64,000 nucleotides of DNA, taken from contig NW_027417565.1 in the NCBI RefSeq assembly GCF_009905375.1, positions 22,085-86,084 of the forward strand. Direction: 5' to 3'. Position 1 is the stretch's first letter; every line of letters begins with the position of its first letter. Below the pieces are notes generated by a model. The model was not told the DNA's origin, did not search any database, and worked only from the letters and a program-made list of their open reading frames with translations. This document shows positions 25,703 to 39,674 of the stretch, piece after piece. Source of the stretch: Apium graveolens (lineage: Eukaryota > Streptophyta > Magnoliopsida > Apiales > Apiaceae). A program made the position numbers and the translations under genes.

Positions 25703-27902
25703 TCAACTAGAAAATAAGTGGGGATATCTATTCCTCATGGTGTCTTCAAGTTCCCAAGTTGATTCCTCAACATTTTGATTTTTCCACAAGATCCTAACTA
25801 GCTTCACCATTTTGTTCCTCAGCACTTGTTCTTTCTGGTCCATTATCCTAACTGGCTGCTCGATGTAGGTCAGATCTGGTTGTAAATCTACCTGCTTGTA
25901 CTCTATTACATGACGGGCATCAGCATGGTACTTTCTCAACATGGATACGTAAAATACGTTGTGTACTTGTTGTAAATTAGGAGGCAAGGCGAGCTCGTAA
26001 GCTAGAGGTCCTATCCTCTTCAAAATTTCAAAGGGTCCTATGAATCTGGGACTCAGCTTCCCTTTCTTTCCAAATCTCATCACTCCTTTCCACGGAGATA
26101 CCTTCAATAACACAGAATCTCCTATTTCATATTCCCTATCCTTCCTGGTCTGATCGGCGTACTTCTTTTGTCTGTCCTGGGCTGCTACCGGTCTCTTCCT
26201 GATGAGTTTTACCATTTCTCTGGTCTGCTGGACTAACTCTGGTCCTAATAGCTTGTGTTCTCCAACTTCATCCCAACATAGGGGAGAGCGACATCTTCTC
26301 CCGTAAAGAGCTTCATACGGGGGCATTCCTATGCTAGCGTGATAGCTATTGTTGTAAGAAAATCCTATCAGGGGTAAGTGATCATCCCAATTTCCTTTGA
26401 AGTCGATGGCACATACTCGCAGCATATCTTCTAGGGTCTGTATAGTCCTTTCACTTTGTCCATCCGTCTGGGGGTGGTAAGCGGTACTCATGTTTAGTCT
26501 GGTGCCTACACATTCCTGGAAGCTTCTCCAAAATCGGGAATTAAACCTCGGGTCTCTATCTGACACTATGGCTACATGAACACCGTGTCTTATTACAATT
26601 TCCTTCAAGTAAATATCTACCAACTTGTCTACGGTGTACCTTTCATTGATTGGTAGGAAGTGTGCGGACTTGGTCAGTCTATCAATGATAACCCATATAG
26701 CATCGTGATTAGTCCTTGTCCTAGGTAAGCCTGTCACAAAATCCATGGCTATGTGTTCCCATTTCCATTCCGGAATTTCTAGGGGTCGTAACAGTCCACT
26801 AGGTCGCTGGTGTTATGCCTTCACTCTTTGGCATGTCAAGCACTTGCTAACCCACTCCGCTACTTCTCTCTTCATGTTAGGCCACCAATAATATTCCTTA
26901 AGGTCACGGTACATTTTCGTACTTCCTGGGTGGATTGAATATCTAGAGCTGTGCCCTTCATGCAACAGCTCGTCCTTTAATTCTTGCACATTCGAAATCC
27001 AAATCCGGGACGTATACCTCATGATCCCTTCCTCATCCTTCTCGCATCTCACTTCTTCACCGGTCAATGTCCCTTTTTCCTCACTCATCTTCTTTTCCTG
27101 ACATACTCGTATCTTTGCAGTTAGTTCTGGTACTAGCTTAATCTCAAATAATCCTTCCGTTCCCTTACCGGTCATTCTTACGTCAATTTCCATCTTCTCA
27201 AATTCCTTAACTAATTTCTCCAATTTCATTATCATCTTGAGTCTTTCCTTCCTACTAAGGGCGTCAGCCATCATATTGGCTTTACCCGGGTGATACGAAA
27301 TTTCACAGTCGTAGTCTTTTATCAACTCTAACCATCTCCTCTGTCTCATGTTTAGTTCCTTCTGAGTAAAAATATATTTGAGGCTTTTATGGTCAGCGTA
27401 GATCTCGTATTTCTCACCGTATAGGTAGTGTCTCCAAATTTTTTAAGGCAAATACTATGGCTGCCAATTCTAGGTCATGCGTAGGGTATCGGCTCTCATA
27501 TTCCTTCAATTGTCGAGAGGCATACGCTATAACCTTGCCGTGCTGCATTAGTACACATCCTAATCCTTTAAGTGATGCATCACTGTATATCACAAACTCT
27601 CTCTTTCCATTGGGAAGAGCGAGCACTGGTGCTGACACCAGCCTCTTTTTCAGTTCTTGAAAACTCTCCTCACACTTTTCCGTCCATACGAATTTTTCTG
27701 CCTTCCGGGTAAGTCTAGTCAGTGGACCGGCTATCTTAGAGAAGTCTTGCACGAATCTTCGATAATATCCTGCTAAATCCACGAAACTCCTAACCTCTGT
27801 TGGGGTTGCTGGTCTTTCCCAATTGGATACCGCCTCTATCTTGGCAGGGTCAACTAAAACTCCTTTGCTACTCACCACATGTCCTAAAAACTGAACTAGC
27901 AA
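25703..27902 (-). pseudogene. Chromovirus pol remnant: RT end, RNase H, integrase, chromodomain
   Basis: Reading down from 27902: the RT end ([12 protein letters not shown]), the RT/RNase H connection ([19 protein letters not shown]), the RNase H core ([47 protein letters not shown]), the integrase zinc segment (H..H at [14 protein letters not shown] at CLTCQRVK), the integrase core (MDFVTGLPR, IVSDRDPRF, SERTIQTLEDML) and a C-terminal chromodomain-like segment (RNKMVKLVRILWKNQNVEE, STWELEDTMRNRYP). The chromodomain marks a chromovirus of the Tekay type. Lesions: an extra A in an A-run near 27440 shifts the frame after VFALK, and a stop at 26813-26815 interrupts CQRVKA. Everything upstream of the RT end is missing at the copia junction (27901). 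Confidence 0.9.
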
Positions 27903-28651
27903 GACAATTAGAATGAACTAGCAAGACAATCCTCCTCCCAGTGTAACTTTCGGTGAGACTATTGTTTGTACTAGCATGACTTTCGGTATGACTATTGATT
28001 GTCATACCGATTGTCATACTAGTACAATCAGTTTGACTTGCTGAATTTAAATGAATTTTAATCCAATTTAAATTCTGAAAATTCCTAAAATTAATTCAGA
28101 ATTAATTAATCAATTAATTCAATTAATAAATAAATTATTCTTCGCACATATAATTTATTTTCTTAATTAAATTAGATGACTGAATTAATTAATAGAGAAT
28201 TAATTCTAGTCTTCAACAACACCCATCTTTCTGCAAATCTTCTGAAAATCACTGAAAATTATGAATCAATTCCACCACTTCAATGTTAACACTCGATGTA
28301 CTGTCTGGTTTATGAGTGACTAACTTCCGTGACGTTTCTTCATGTCTTGACTTTGACACTTTGATTTTCTTCAGATTAAATCCTTGTAATTAATGATACT
28401 CTGACGAGATCTCTGTCACTTGATTAAATCCACGATCTTGATTTATATCACTGAGGCATGATCAACTTCTTGAACTTCTTCCAGTGAATTAACTCCTCAA
28501 GTCTGTAGATGAACCTTGTTTCTGAATCCTTTGACAGATATTACTTTGCGAGATCTCTCTGACGGTAGATCCACTATTTACTTATTACATTCTTATTTGA
28601 GTTGAGTTAAATCCTCGAATATACAAATAGGCCTATGATATATGACTTACA
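27901..28651 (-). repeat. Partial copia LTR, left end of array
   Basis: Matches the last 751 bases (plus-strand order) of the full LTR at 33506-34820 and ends GACTTACA, next to the polypurine stretch (minus strand AATAGGGGGAGAT). The other 564 bases are absent; the chromovirus RT starts instead. Confidence 0.9.
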
Positions 28652-31178
28652 ATCTCCCCCTATTTGTTTGTTAGACAATAACACACAAATACCTAGAGGA
28701 TAACTCAACTAACAAATAAGAAAAAGATATAAAAAGAAATGCAAAGTAAATAGTAGAAAAGTTCTGGACTAGATTTAACATTTTCCAGATTTCAAGTAGA
28801 TGTTCCTCTAGACTGAACATATCTTCAAGTAGTTCCATCTTCATTTGTACAACCACATTTCCTGTTGAGAAGCCCATATCTCTCTTGCTTCTCCCCCTAT
28901 GAGAATCAACTGATTAAAGAAGATCACCTTCGTTTACCACCTCTCCCGTACAATAGGATCCGCAGATAAAAACCAATGGTACTCCCCTTTTGAAAACAGC
29001 TTCTTCCCTTACTAGAAAATCACCTTGTGTTTACCACCTCTCCCGTACAATAGGATCCGTAGTTACAAACAACAATGGTGTGGTGTAGTGTACATATGAT
29101 CTTTTTCTTCCTCCCTGCTATTTCTCCCCCTTAGTTGAGGAATCCTCCAAACTATTACTTAAGCTTTTATCTCCCCCTTAAAGAAGGAATGTATGCCGTC
29201 GTCTGAAGGAGTTCTCATATTTCACTTGGTTGGAAAAGAAATAACAAGAAGTTTCTCTTTCTTCCTCACTGTGAGTGTGTGATTCTGTTTAGTGTACCTC
29301 ACATGTGTTTCACTCTTCTCTCCACTCGTGTTTACACTCTTTCTCACAAGTGTATCACTCCTCTCATAGCTCCATATTCCAGCTGTACCTGCAAGGAAAA
29401 TCACCTTAGCCATCCTTAAGGAGGTCACAGGTGGTGCAATGGGAGTTCGCAAATCCCCATCCTTGTTAAACTCGTCAGATGAATCTGAGTCATAATCTAC
29501 AAGTTGCTAGTTTCCCTTTTAGGGTTCCAGATTTGAATTCTGGAAAAGTAAACAATGATCCATCGAATTTAGCATAAAGATCAAAGTTCCCTTCTAATGT
29601 CTGTGAAGACATTTCCTTGTGACTCATCAGGTAATATCTGAATCATTGTCAACAAGTTGCCGATCTGCGCCTATGTCAGATCCACTATCCGCAGATGCAT
29701 CCAGGGGATTTAAGCCTGGGGAGGTAGACACTGACCACTGACATATGGCTTTTGGATCAGTATCCTCTCCTAAGACCTGTAAAGGCAATTGGTCCATTAA
29801 CGAACCTTAAACAATCGAATCTGACCTTAAAATGGTCGAAACTCTTGTTTCCGTCAACTCATCCTTTGTGTGTGTAACCTCTCCTTGTGCATCAAGAATT
29901 GTTTATGTTTGAAGTGGTGACACTACATCGGATACCTTGGCCGACAGGCAAAATTCAATAGACACACCCTGTTGACAGAATGAATCTAGTAACTGTTTTT
30001 GTGCTTTTTCAGCCATTACATCTTTTTGAGAAGATGTATGGGGGCTAGCAGTTGTCTCGGTTTAAATACTACTCATCTATGTAGGAGACAGAGCTACTGG
30101 GTTGACTACAGAACCTTCCTTATGTGGTGCACTAAGGTACTATCTCCCTCACGCTCATTCATACTACATTTAGTGGTAAGAGAGTGTTGGTTGGTTCTAT
30201 TTTTGTGATTGTCTTTACAGTCTGGGATAGACGTTGTGGGTTTTCAACCTCATGACTGTCAATGAAAGAAAGTCATTGGAGACTGAACCTGTAACACAGA
30301 ACATATGGTAATAGAGAGAAAATGATTTACAATAGTGATTTCAAAAGATTTTACATGAAATAAGAAATCACTAATGTAGAAAGAAGTTTGATTTTGTTTT
30401 TCAATATGAATGAGTTTTTGATAAAACATTGATCACTTAGGGTAAAGTATAAGTAATTCTCATTCATGTCAAAAGCTTACAAATATCTGCAACATAATGT
30501 TAACAACATATCATTGACCGATACTTGTCAAGTACTTTAGATACTAATTGTTATGTTGCATTAACAATATACCACTGCACATATAAAACAATATGTTTGT
30601 GCCTAGTGATAAGAGAGTTATAAATATGATGACTCTACTTATTCATATAAAACTGTAACTGCAGTTAGAGTGCCATACCATGTCCTTGACGATTGCTTGA
30701 GCAGTATACTAGTTCATACCAACCTGAAGTGAGATTGTGAAGAAGAGATTGCATAGTCCAATAGATCTGCAGCTGCAAAGTCCATGAACTGTGGTGCATT
30801 GACTTCCTCTTTTGACTCACCAACCAGGAGTACACTTGTACGCATCTTACTAGAGTACAATTCCAAGTGTAATGTGCAGCAGGTGCTTGATATGTCGGAA
30901 TATTCTCAAATCTCGTCACTGGTGCTATATGTTAGATACTGCTTCCTGATAATAACCTAGCACAATATACAAAATTACAATAATAACATTCCCAGCTTGC
31001 AAACAGCCATATTCCTCAGATAAACCTTTGCTGTTATCTCCAAAGGTAACCAGGGGGCCAGCTTTCTCAATCCACATTTGATAGCAGGGCTCTATCTCCG
31101 GTCATATGTCTTGATGATCCACTGTCAAGAATCCACACTACCGGTTACACCTGTTTAATGCCCTGCACTACAAATGGA
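28652..31178 (-). other. Copia unit I: protease scrap and 2.4 kb without pol
   Basis: Just after the gag end the minus strand shows ILDSGSSRHMTGD (about 31080-31135), the copia protease active-site motif, followed at once by a stop and frame breaks. The remaining 2.4 kb has no integrase, RT or RNase H motif on either strand. It does hold several purine runs of the type AAGGGGGAGA (near 28900, 29127, 29170), like that preceding the LTR. Short frames such as 30665-30919 have no recognised family. The unit is therefore a gag-only, non-autonomous derivative. Confidence 0.65.
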
Positions 31179-33409
31179 TTAGACCTTCTTCGGAACCCAA
31201 ACTTGGTTGGGCCCGACATACTTGTAGAATTGTCCTTTGTCAGGAAAAACAACATTTTTAATTTTAATTGCCTCAACTTTCTCAATGACTGAACATTTGA
31301 CCTTGTAAACAGCCTTAACAAATTTCTGTTTAAGCTTAGGCACAAATGTCTCCTTTCTAGCCTTAGAAGGACTAGCAGTCTTATACCTATCATGCTTCTT
31401 ATTATTCACATGCTGACGAGGAGTAGTCTTATCATTAGAATATGCTTACCATTAAAATAAGCATACATCATATTAAAAGCACAAGACATACAATTAGAAA
31501 CACCACATGCTTTATGAGAGTGATTAACAGCATGTAATTTATGCATGGTAGACATGGCATTATTGTTATCCAACTCATGTGTGTCTGAGTTAGTCTCAGT
31601 TGCTTTCACAACTTTGACTGGAACTTTCGACTCACTTGACTTGGAAACAATCTCCTCATAAGCATGATCCTCAGCACGTATTTCTTCTTGAATAACAGAA
31701 GAGGTCGCATCAAATGGTTCAGCAATTGATGCTTTATAGAGGGGTTCATCAACACCCTTAAGCACATGTGGTACTTCCCTCCCTTTAGCACAGACATGAG
31801 GAGGGGAGTTTATGCCTAATTCTCCAATAGCAGCATTGTAATCATAACCTATTCCAGATGTTTGATTAACATCTTGCTTACTGTAGAACTCTTTAGCCTT
31901 CAAACAAGAATTGAAGTAGGCTCTAACCTTAGTCTCAAGACCGGTGATCTTGTCTTTGAGAATAGTTTCGAGTTTTCTATAACAGTCAACTCTATTCTCT
32001 AGAAAAGATACCTGTTCTTTTAATTTGTCTTGATTAATGTGCACAAGTCTTAATTCATTGACCTCTTTCTCAAGGTCTGTGATCTGTAAACTTAACAGTT
32101 CATTATCACGACGTGCACAATCTAAGTTACCTCTTAGATGATAAACCATTTCGGCATCAGAAAGTTTTACCTCTATTCTTAACGATGAAGCTTTTCCATC
32201 AATAGCCATAAGAGCAAGATTTCCTTCTTCTTCATCTTCACTGTCAGTATCATCCCAGCTTCTTCCCTTTGTCAGATAAGCCCTTTCAGAGTTCTTTCTT
32301 ACTTGCTTTGGCTTCCTACATTCTGTGGCAAAGTGTCCCAACTCATTGCAGTTATAGCATCTAATGGTGCTTCGATCAACCATCCCTGTTTTGTACCCAC
32401 CACTGTTGGTGTTAGAGGATGAAGATCCACCTTTCTGGAATTTGTTGTAGTTGGACTTGTACTTAAGCTTGGGATTCCTCCTGAATCTGACATTAGAGAA
32501 TCTCTTGACAATTTGGGCCATTGATTCATCTTCCAATTGCTCCAGCTCTTTCAAGGAATAAAAATCATCACTTGATTGATTTGTAGTAGGAGGATCATAT
32601 TCTGCTACTAACTCATTTTCCTCACCCTTGGAAAACTGTGCCATTCTTTCTAACTGTTGAGATTGTTGTTGTTGTTGACCTTCAGCTACAAGTGCAGTAG
32701 ATGTGCTGACCATTCTATCCTTCCCGTAGACTTCCTTCTGTTGAATCTGCTCCAACTCATAGGTTATTAACACTCCATAGATCCCGTCCAAAGAAATCTC
32801 ACTCAGATCTCTAGCTTCTCTAATGGCAGTGATTCTATGTTCAAGATGAGCTGGCAGTGTTAAAAGGAAATTTTTGTTGACCTTCCTGATTGAATAATAC
32901 TTTCCATTGATGTTCAGGTTGTTGATCAACGCATTGTACCTCTCAAACACTTCAGTAATTCCTTCTCCTGGATTTGATTTGAAATGTTCATATTCAGAGG
33001 TTAGGATTTCCAACTTGTTCTCCCTAACTTCCTCTGTGCCTTCATTAATTACCTCAATAGTTTCCCACATGTGTTTAGAATTTTTACAGTTCATCACATG
33101 TCTGTTCATCAAGGGATCAAGGGAATCAATTAATATTAATTGAAGGCTGGCATCCAAGGAGGCTTCTTCCTTCTCAGCAGGAGTAAAATCTTCGGGCTCT
33201 TTTGGATAGGTTCTAGCTTTAGTAGTCACCACATCATCTATTATCACCTCCGGTTCAATAATCATCGGAGGTTTTATACCCTTCTTTAACAAGATTGAAT
33301 ATTTGGGATTTGCAACTTGTAAAAACAAGAGCATCTTCTTCTTCCACATGATATAATTCTCTTTATCAAATTGTGGAATTTTAACGGTTCCAACTTTATG
33401 TGAAGTCAT
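31179..33409 (-). pseudogene. Copia gag, unit I (frameshifted near the end)
   Basis: The likely start is MTSHKVGTVKIPQFDKENY at 33409 (an upstream ATG extends the frame to 33454). The protein follows the plant copia gag plan: an N-terminal YIMWKKKMLLFLQ segment, the MNCKNSKHMWETIEVINEGT core, KLEILTSEYEHF, a CCHC knuckle CYNCNELGHFATEC, an acidic patch DDTDSEDEEEG and a long coiled coil (LSLQITDLEKEVNELR). The frame is open for more than 650 codons. A one-base loss in an A-run near 31437 then shifts it; the expected C-terminus (KIKNVVFPDKGQFYKYVGP) continues in another frame to 31179. Confidence 0.88.
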
Positions 33410-33490
33410 TATGAATTTTTGAATAAATAAAAATTCAAGGAGTTGAAAAATCACAAAAGTCTAAGATCTTGATTTGTTCGTTAATCAGAA

Positions 33491-33505
33491 GGCTCTGATA
33501 CTAAT
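33491..33505 (-). promoter_or_regulatory. Primer binding site of copia unit I
   Basis: Minus strand: the LTR ends ...GGGACCTAACA, followed by ATTAGTATCAGAGCC, which matches the usual tRNA-Met primer complement except for one base (A for G). The same change is present in unit II at 39660-39674. Confidence 0.85.
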
Positions 33506-34820
33506 TGTTAGGTCCCAATGTGTTTGTAGAAGGGGGTTGAATACAAACAGTACCAAATAATTGAATAAATGCGGAATAAAAAATGTGAAACAAAATTCAA
33601 GTTAAATAAAAATATTATTAAACTTGAAAGGTGTTACAACAACTGTATCGATTACAAGGTATTAATCTCAAATCAATTATCACAAATCTAGAATAAATTC
33701 GACATGAACTTTTTCTATTTTTGCAATAATTGGAATCAAATGCTAAACGCGATTTGAGATTAAGTTCTAGGGATTTTGATTCGCTAGATTGTTACACAAG
33801 AACAAGATAAAGATTTCTAGTTGATTGGATTTAACTTTATAATCTAGAAATTGATCTTGAAGTTTTGCAGAGAAGAATAAAATGTTTGCTGCAGCTGCTC
33901 TGTTCTTGTTTTTTTGACTTGTATATTTGATGATAATGTTTTCTGCTGCTTCTGTTTCTTTTTAATTCATTCAACAGAATTGAATTGAACTGGAATGACA
34001 ATCCTGAGCTCAGCAAGACTTTCGGTATGATAATCAAATGAACTAGCAAGACTATCAGAATAAACTAGCAAGACAATCAGAATGAACTAGCAAGACAATC
34101 CTCCTCCCAGTGTAACTTTCGGTGAGACTATTGTTTGTACTAGCATGACTTTCGGTATGACTATTGATTGTCATACCGATTGTCATACTAGTACAATCAG
34201 TTTGACTTGCTGAATTTAAATGAATTTTAATCCAATTTAAATTCTGAAAATTCCTAAAATTAATTCAGAATTAATTAATCAATTAATTCAATTAATAAAT
34301 AAATTATTCTTCGCAGATATAATTTATTTTCTTAATTAAATTAGATGACTCAATTAATTAATAGAGAATTAATTCTAGTCTTCAACATCACCCATCTTTC
34401 TGCAAATCTTCTGAAAATCACTGAAAATTATGAATCAATTCCACCACTTCAATGTTGACACTCGATGTACTGTCTGGTTCATGAGTGACTAACTTCCGTG
34501 ACGTTTCTTCATGTCTTGACTTTGACACTTTGATTTTCTTCAGATTAAATCCTTGTAATTAATGATACTCTGACGAGATCTCTGTCACTTGATTAAATCC
34601 ACGATCTTGATTTATATCACTGAGGCATGATCAACTTCTTGAACTTCTTCCAGTGAATTAACTCCTCAAGTCTGTAGATGAACCTTGTTTCTGAATCCTT
34701 TGACAGATATTACTTTGCGAGATCTCTCTGACGGTAGATCCACTATTTACTTATTACATTCTTATTTGAGTTGAGTTAAATCCTCGAATATATAAATAGG
34801 CCTATGACATATGACTTACA
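33506..34820 (-). mobile_element. Full copia LTR shared by both units (1315 bp)
   Basis: On the sense (minus) strand it runs from TGTAAGTCATATG at 34820 to GACCTAACA at 33506. It serves as 5' LTR of unit I and 3' LTR of unit II. Inside, at about 34038-34100, the 22-bp stretch GAACTAGCAAGACAATCAGA is tandemly repeated about three times. Confidence 0.92.
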
Positions 34821-37346
34821 ATCTCCCCCTATTTGTTTGTTAGACAATAACACACAAATACCTAGAGGATAACTCAACTAACAAATAAGAAAAAGATATA
34901 AAAAGAAATGCAAAGTAAATAGTAGAAAAGTTCTGGATTAGATTTAACATTTTCCAGATTTCAAGTAGATGTTCCTCTAGACTGAACATATCTTCAAGTA
35001 GTTCCATCTTCATTTGTACAACCACATTTCCTGTTGAGAAGCCCATATCTCTCTTGCTTCTCCCCCTATGAGAATCAACTGATTAAAGAAGATCACCTTC
35101 GTTTACCACCTCTCCCGTACAATAGGATCTGCAGATAAAAACCAATGGTACTCCCCTTTTGAAAACAACTTATTCCCTTACTAGAAAATCACCTTGTGTT
35201 TACCACCTCTCCCGTACAATAGGATCCGTAGTTACAAACAACAATGGTGTGGTGTAGTGTACATATGATCTTTTTCTTCCTCCCTGCTATTTCTCCCCCT
35301 TAGTTGAGGAATCCTCCAAACTATTACTTAAGCTTTTATCTCCCCCTTAAAGAAGGAATGTATGCCGTCGTCTGAAGGAGTTCTCATATTTCACTTGGTT
35401 GGAAAAGAAATAACAAGAAGTTTCTCTTTCTTCCTCACTGTGAGTGTGTGATTCTGTTTAGTGTACCTCACATGTGTTTCACTCTTCTCTCCACTCGTGT
35501 TTACACTCTTTCTCACAAGTGTATCACTCCTCTCATAGCTCCATATTCCAGCTGTACCTGCAAGGAAAATCACCTTAGCCATCCTTAAGGAGGTCACAGG
35601 TGGTGCAATGGGAGTTCGCAAATCCCCATCCTTATTAAACTCGTCAGATGAATCTGAGTCATAATCTACAAGTTGCTAGTTTCCCTTTTAGGGTTCCAGA
35701 TTTGAATTCTGGGAAAATAAACAATGATCCATCGAATTTAGCATAAAGATCAAAGTTCCCTTCTAATGTCTGTGAAGACATTTCCTTGTGACTCATCAGG
35801 TAATATCTGAATCATTGTCAACAAGTTGCCGATCTGCGCCTATGTCAGATCCACTATCCGCAGATGCATCCAGGGGATTTAAGCCTGGGGAGGTAGACAC
35901 TGACCACTGACATATGGCTTTTGGATCAGTATCCTCTCCTAAGACCTGTAAAGGCAATTGGTCCATTAACGAACCTTAAACAATCGAATCTGACCTTAAA
36001 ATGGTCGAAACTCTTGTTTCCATCAACTCATCCTTTGTGTGTGTAACCTCTCCTTGTGCATCAAGAATTGTTTATGTTTGAGGTGGTGACACTACATCGG
36101 ATACCTTGGCTGACAGGCAAAATTCAATAGACGCACCCTGTTGAGAGAATGAATCTAGTAACTGTTTTTGTGCCTTTTCAGCCATTACATCTTTTTGAGA
36201 AGATGTATGGGGGCTAGCAGTTGTCTCGGTTTAAATACTACTCATCTATGTAGGAGACAGAGCTACTGGGTTGACTACAGAACCTTCCTTATGTGGTGCA
36301 CTAAGGCACTATCTCCCTCACGCTCATTCATACTACATTTAGTGGTAAGAGAGTGTTGGTTGGTTCTATTTTTATGATTGTCTTTACAGTCTGGGATAGA
36401 CGTTGTGGGTTTTCAACCTCATGACTGTCAATGAAAAAAAGTCATTGGAGACTGAACCTGTAACACAGAACATATGGTAATAGAGAGAAAATGATTTACA
36501 ATAGTGATTCCAAAAGATTTTACATGAAATAAGAAATCATTAATGTAGAAAGAAGTTTGATTTTGTTTTTCAATATGAATGAGTTTTTGATAAAACATTG
36601 ATCACTTAGGGTAAAGTATAAGTAATTCTCATTCATGTCAAAAGCTTACAAATATCTGCAACATAATGTTAACAACATATCATTGACCGATACTTGTCAA
36701 GTACTTTAGATACTAATTGTTATGTTGCATTAACAATATACCACTGCACATATAAAACAATATGTTTGTACCTAGTGATAAGAGAGTTATAAATATGATG
36801 ACTCTACTTATTCATATAAAACTGTAACTGCAGTTAGAGTGCCATACCATGTCCTTGACGATTGCTTGAGCAGTATACTAGTTCATACCAACCTGAAGTG
36901 AGATTGTGAAGAAGAGATTGCATAGTCCAATAGATCTGCAGCTGCAAAGTCCATGAACTGTGGTGCATTGACTTCCTCTTTTGACTCACCAACCAGGAGT
37001 ACACTTGTACACATCTTACTAGAGTACAATTCCAAGTGTAATGTGCAGCAGGTGCTTGATATGTCGGAATATTCTCAAGTCTCGTCACTGGTGCTATATG
37101 TTAGATACTGCTTCCTGATAATAACCTAGCATAATATACAAAATTACAATGATAACATTCCCAGCTTGCAAACAGCCATATCCCTCAGATAAACCTTTGC
37201 TGTTATCTCCAAAGGTAACCAGGGGCCAGCTTTCTCAATCCACATTTGATAGCAGGGCTCTATCTCCGGTCATATGTCTTGATGATCCACTGTCAAGAAT
37301 CCACACTACCGGTTACACCTGTTTAATGCCCTGCACTACAAATGGA
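34821..37346 (-). other. Copia unit II: protease scrap and noncoding 3' part
   Basis: Same content as unit I with scattered substitutions: the DSGSSRHMTG protease motif near 37250-37305, then 2.4 kb without pol motifs and with repeated purine runs. A single G is missing relative to unit I near 37224 (AGGGGCC against AGGGGGCC). Confidence 0.65.
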
Positions 37347-39578
37347 TTAGACCTTCTTCGGAACCCAAACTTGGTTGGGCCCGACATACTTGTAGAACTG
37401 TCCTTTGTCAGGAAAAACAACATTTTTAATTTTAATTGCCTCAACTTTCTCAATGACTGAACATTTGACCTTGTAAACAGCCTTAACAAATTTCTGTTTA
37501 AGCTTAGGCACAAATGTCTCCTTTCTAGCCTTAGAAGGACTAGCAGTCTTAGACCTATCATGCTTCTTATTATTCACATGCTGACGAGGAGTAGTCTTAT
37601 CATTAGAAATATGCTTACCATTAAAATAAGCATACATCATATTAAAAGCACAAGACATACAATTAGAAACACCACATGCTTTATGAGAGTGATTAACAGC
37701 AGGTAATTTATGCATGGTAGACATGGCATTATTGTTATCCAACTCATGTGTGTCTGAGTTAGTCTCAGTTGCTTTCATAACTTTGACTGGAACTTTCGAC
37801 TCACTTGACTTGGAAACAATCTCCTCATAAGCATGATCCTCATCACGTATTTCTTCTTGAATAACAGAAGAGGTCGCATCAAATGGTTCAGCAATTGATG
37901 CTTTATAGAGGGGTTCATCAACACCCTTAAGCACATGTGGTACTTCCCTCCCTTTAGCACAGACATGAGGAGGGGAGTTTATGCCTAATTCTCCAATAGC
38001 AGCATTGTAATCATAACCTATTCCAGATGTTTGATTAACAGCTTGCTTACTGTAGAACTCTTTAGCCATCGAACAAGAATTGAAGTAGGCTCTAACCTTA
38101 GTCTCAAGACCGGTGATCTTGTCTTTGAGAATAGTTTCGAGTTTTCTATAACAGTCAACTCTATTCTCTAGAAAAGATACCTGTTCTTTTAATTTGTCTT
38201 GATTAATGTGCACAAGTCTTAATTCATTGACCTCTTTCTCAAGGTCTGTGATCTGTAAACTTAACAGTTCATTATCATGACGTGCACAATCTAAGTTACC
38301 TCTTAGATGATAAACCATTTCAGCATCAGAAAGTTTTACCTCTATTCTTAACGATGAAGCTTTTCCATCAATAGCCATAAGAGCAAGATTTCCTTCTTCT
38401 TCATCTTCACTGTCAGTATCATCCTAGCTTCTTCCCTTTGCCAGATAAGCCCTTTCAGAGTTCTTTCTTACTTGCTTTGGCTTCCTACATTCTGTGGTAA
38501 AGTGTCCCAACTCATTGCAGTTATAGCATCTAATGGTGCTTCGATCAACCATCCCTATTTTGTACCCACCACTGCTGGTGTTAGAGGATGAAGATCCACC
38601 TTTCTGGAATTTGTTGTAGTTGGACTTGTACTTAAGCTTGGGATTCCTCCTGAATCTGACATTAGAGAATCTCTTGACAATTTGGGCCATTGATTCATCT
38701 TCCAATTGCTCTAGCTCTTCCAAGGAATAAAAATCATCACTTGATTGATTTGTAGTAGGAGGATCATATTCTGCTACTAACTCATTTTCCTCACCCTTGG
38801 AAAACTGTGCCATTCTTTCTAACTGTTGAGATTGTTGTTGTTGTTGACCTTCAGCTACAAGTGCAGTAGATGTGCTGACCATTCTATCCTTCCCGTAGAC
38901 TTCCTTCTGTTGAATCTGCTCCAACTCATAGGTTTTTAACACTCCATAGAGCCTGTCCAAAGAAATCTCACTCAGATCTCTAGCTTCTCTAATGGCAGTG
39001 ATTCTATGTTCAAGATGAGCTGGCAGTGTTAAAAGGAACTTTTTGTTGACCTCCCTGATTGAATAATACTTTCCATTGATGTTCAGGTTGTTGATCAACG
39101 CATTGTACCTCTCAAACACTTCAGTAATTCCTTCTCCTGGATTTGATTTGAAATGTTCATATTCAGAGGTTAGGATTTCCAACTTGTTCTCCCTAACTTC
39201 CTCTGTGCCTTCATTAATTACCTCAATAATTTCCCACATGTGTTTAGAATTTTTACAGTTCATCACATGTCTGTTCATCAAGGGATCAAGGGAATCAATT
39301 AATATTAATTGAAGGCTGGCATCCAAGGAGGCTTCTTCCTTCTCAGCAGGAGTAAAATCTTCGGGCTCTTTTGGATAGGTTCTAGCTTTAGTAGTCACCA
39401 CATCATCTATTATCACCTCCGGTTCAATAATCATCGGAGTTTTTATACCCTTCTTTAACAAGATTGAATATTTGGGATTTGCAACTTGTAAAAACAAGAG
39501 CATCTTCTTCTTCCACATGATATAATTCTCTTTATCAAATTGTGGAATTTTAACGGTTCCAACTTTATGTGAAGTCAT
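37347..39578 (-). pseudogene. Copia gag, unit II (nonsense mutation in the middle)
   Basis: Same protein plan as unit I. The first 384 codons from MTSHKVG (39578) are open to a TAG at 38424-38426, where unit I has TGG (Trp); the change is C to T on the plus strand. The rest is open from 38378 to 37347, with the coiled coil and the C-terminal KYVGPNQVWVPKKV in frame. Unit II thus has an intact end but a mid-protein stop, the reverse of unit I. Confidence 0.88.
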
Positions 39579-39674
39579 TATGAATTTTTGAATAAATAAA
39601 AATTCAAGGAGTTGAAAAATCACAAAAGTCTAAGATCTTGATTTGTTCGTTAATCAGAAGGCTCTGATACTAAT

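Noticed and set aside
29222..29452. Short frames repeated in both copia units (29222/35391, 28671/34840, 30665/36834)
   Set aside because: Their conservation is explained by recent duplication of the whole unit; no recognisable domain or start context.
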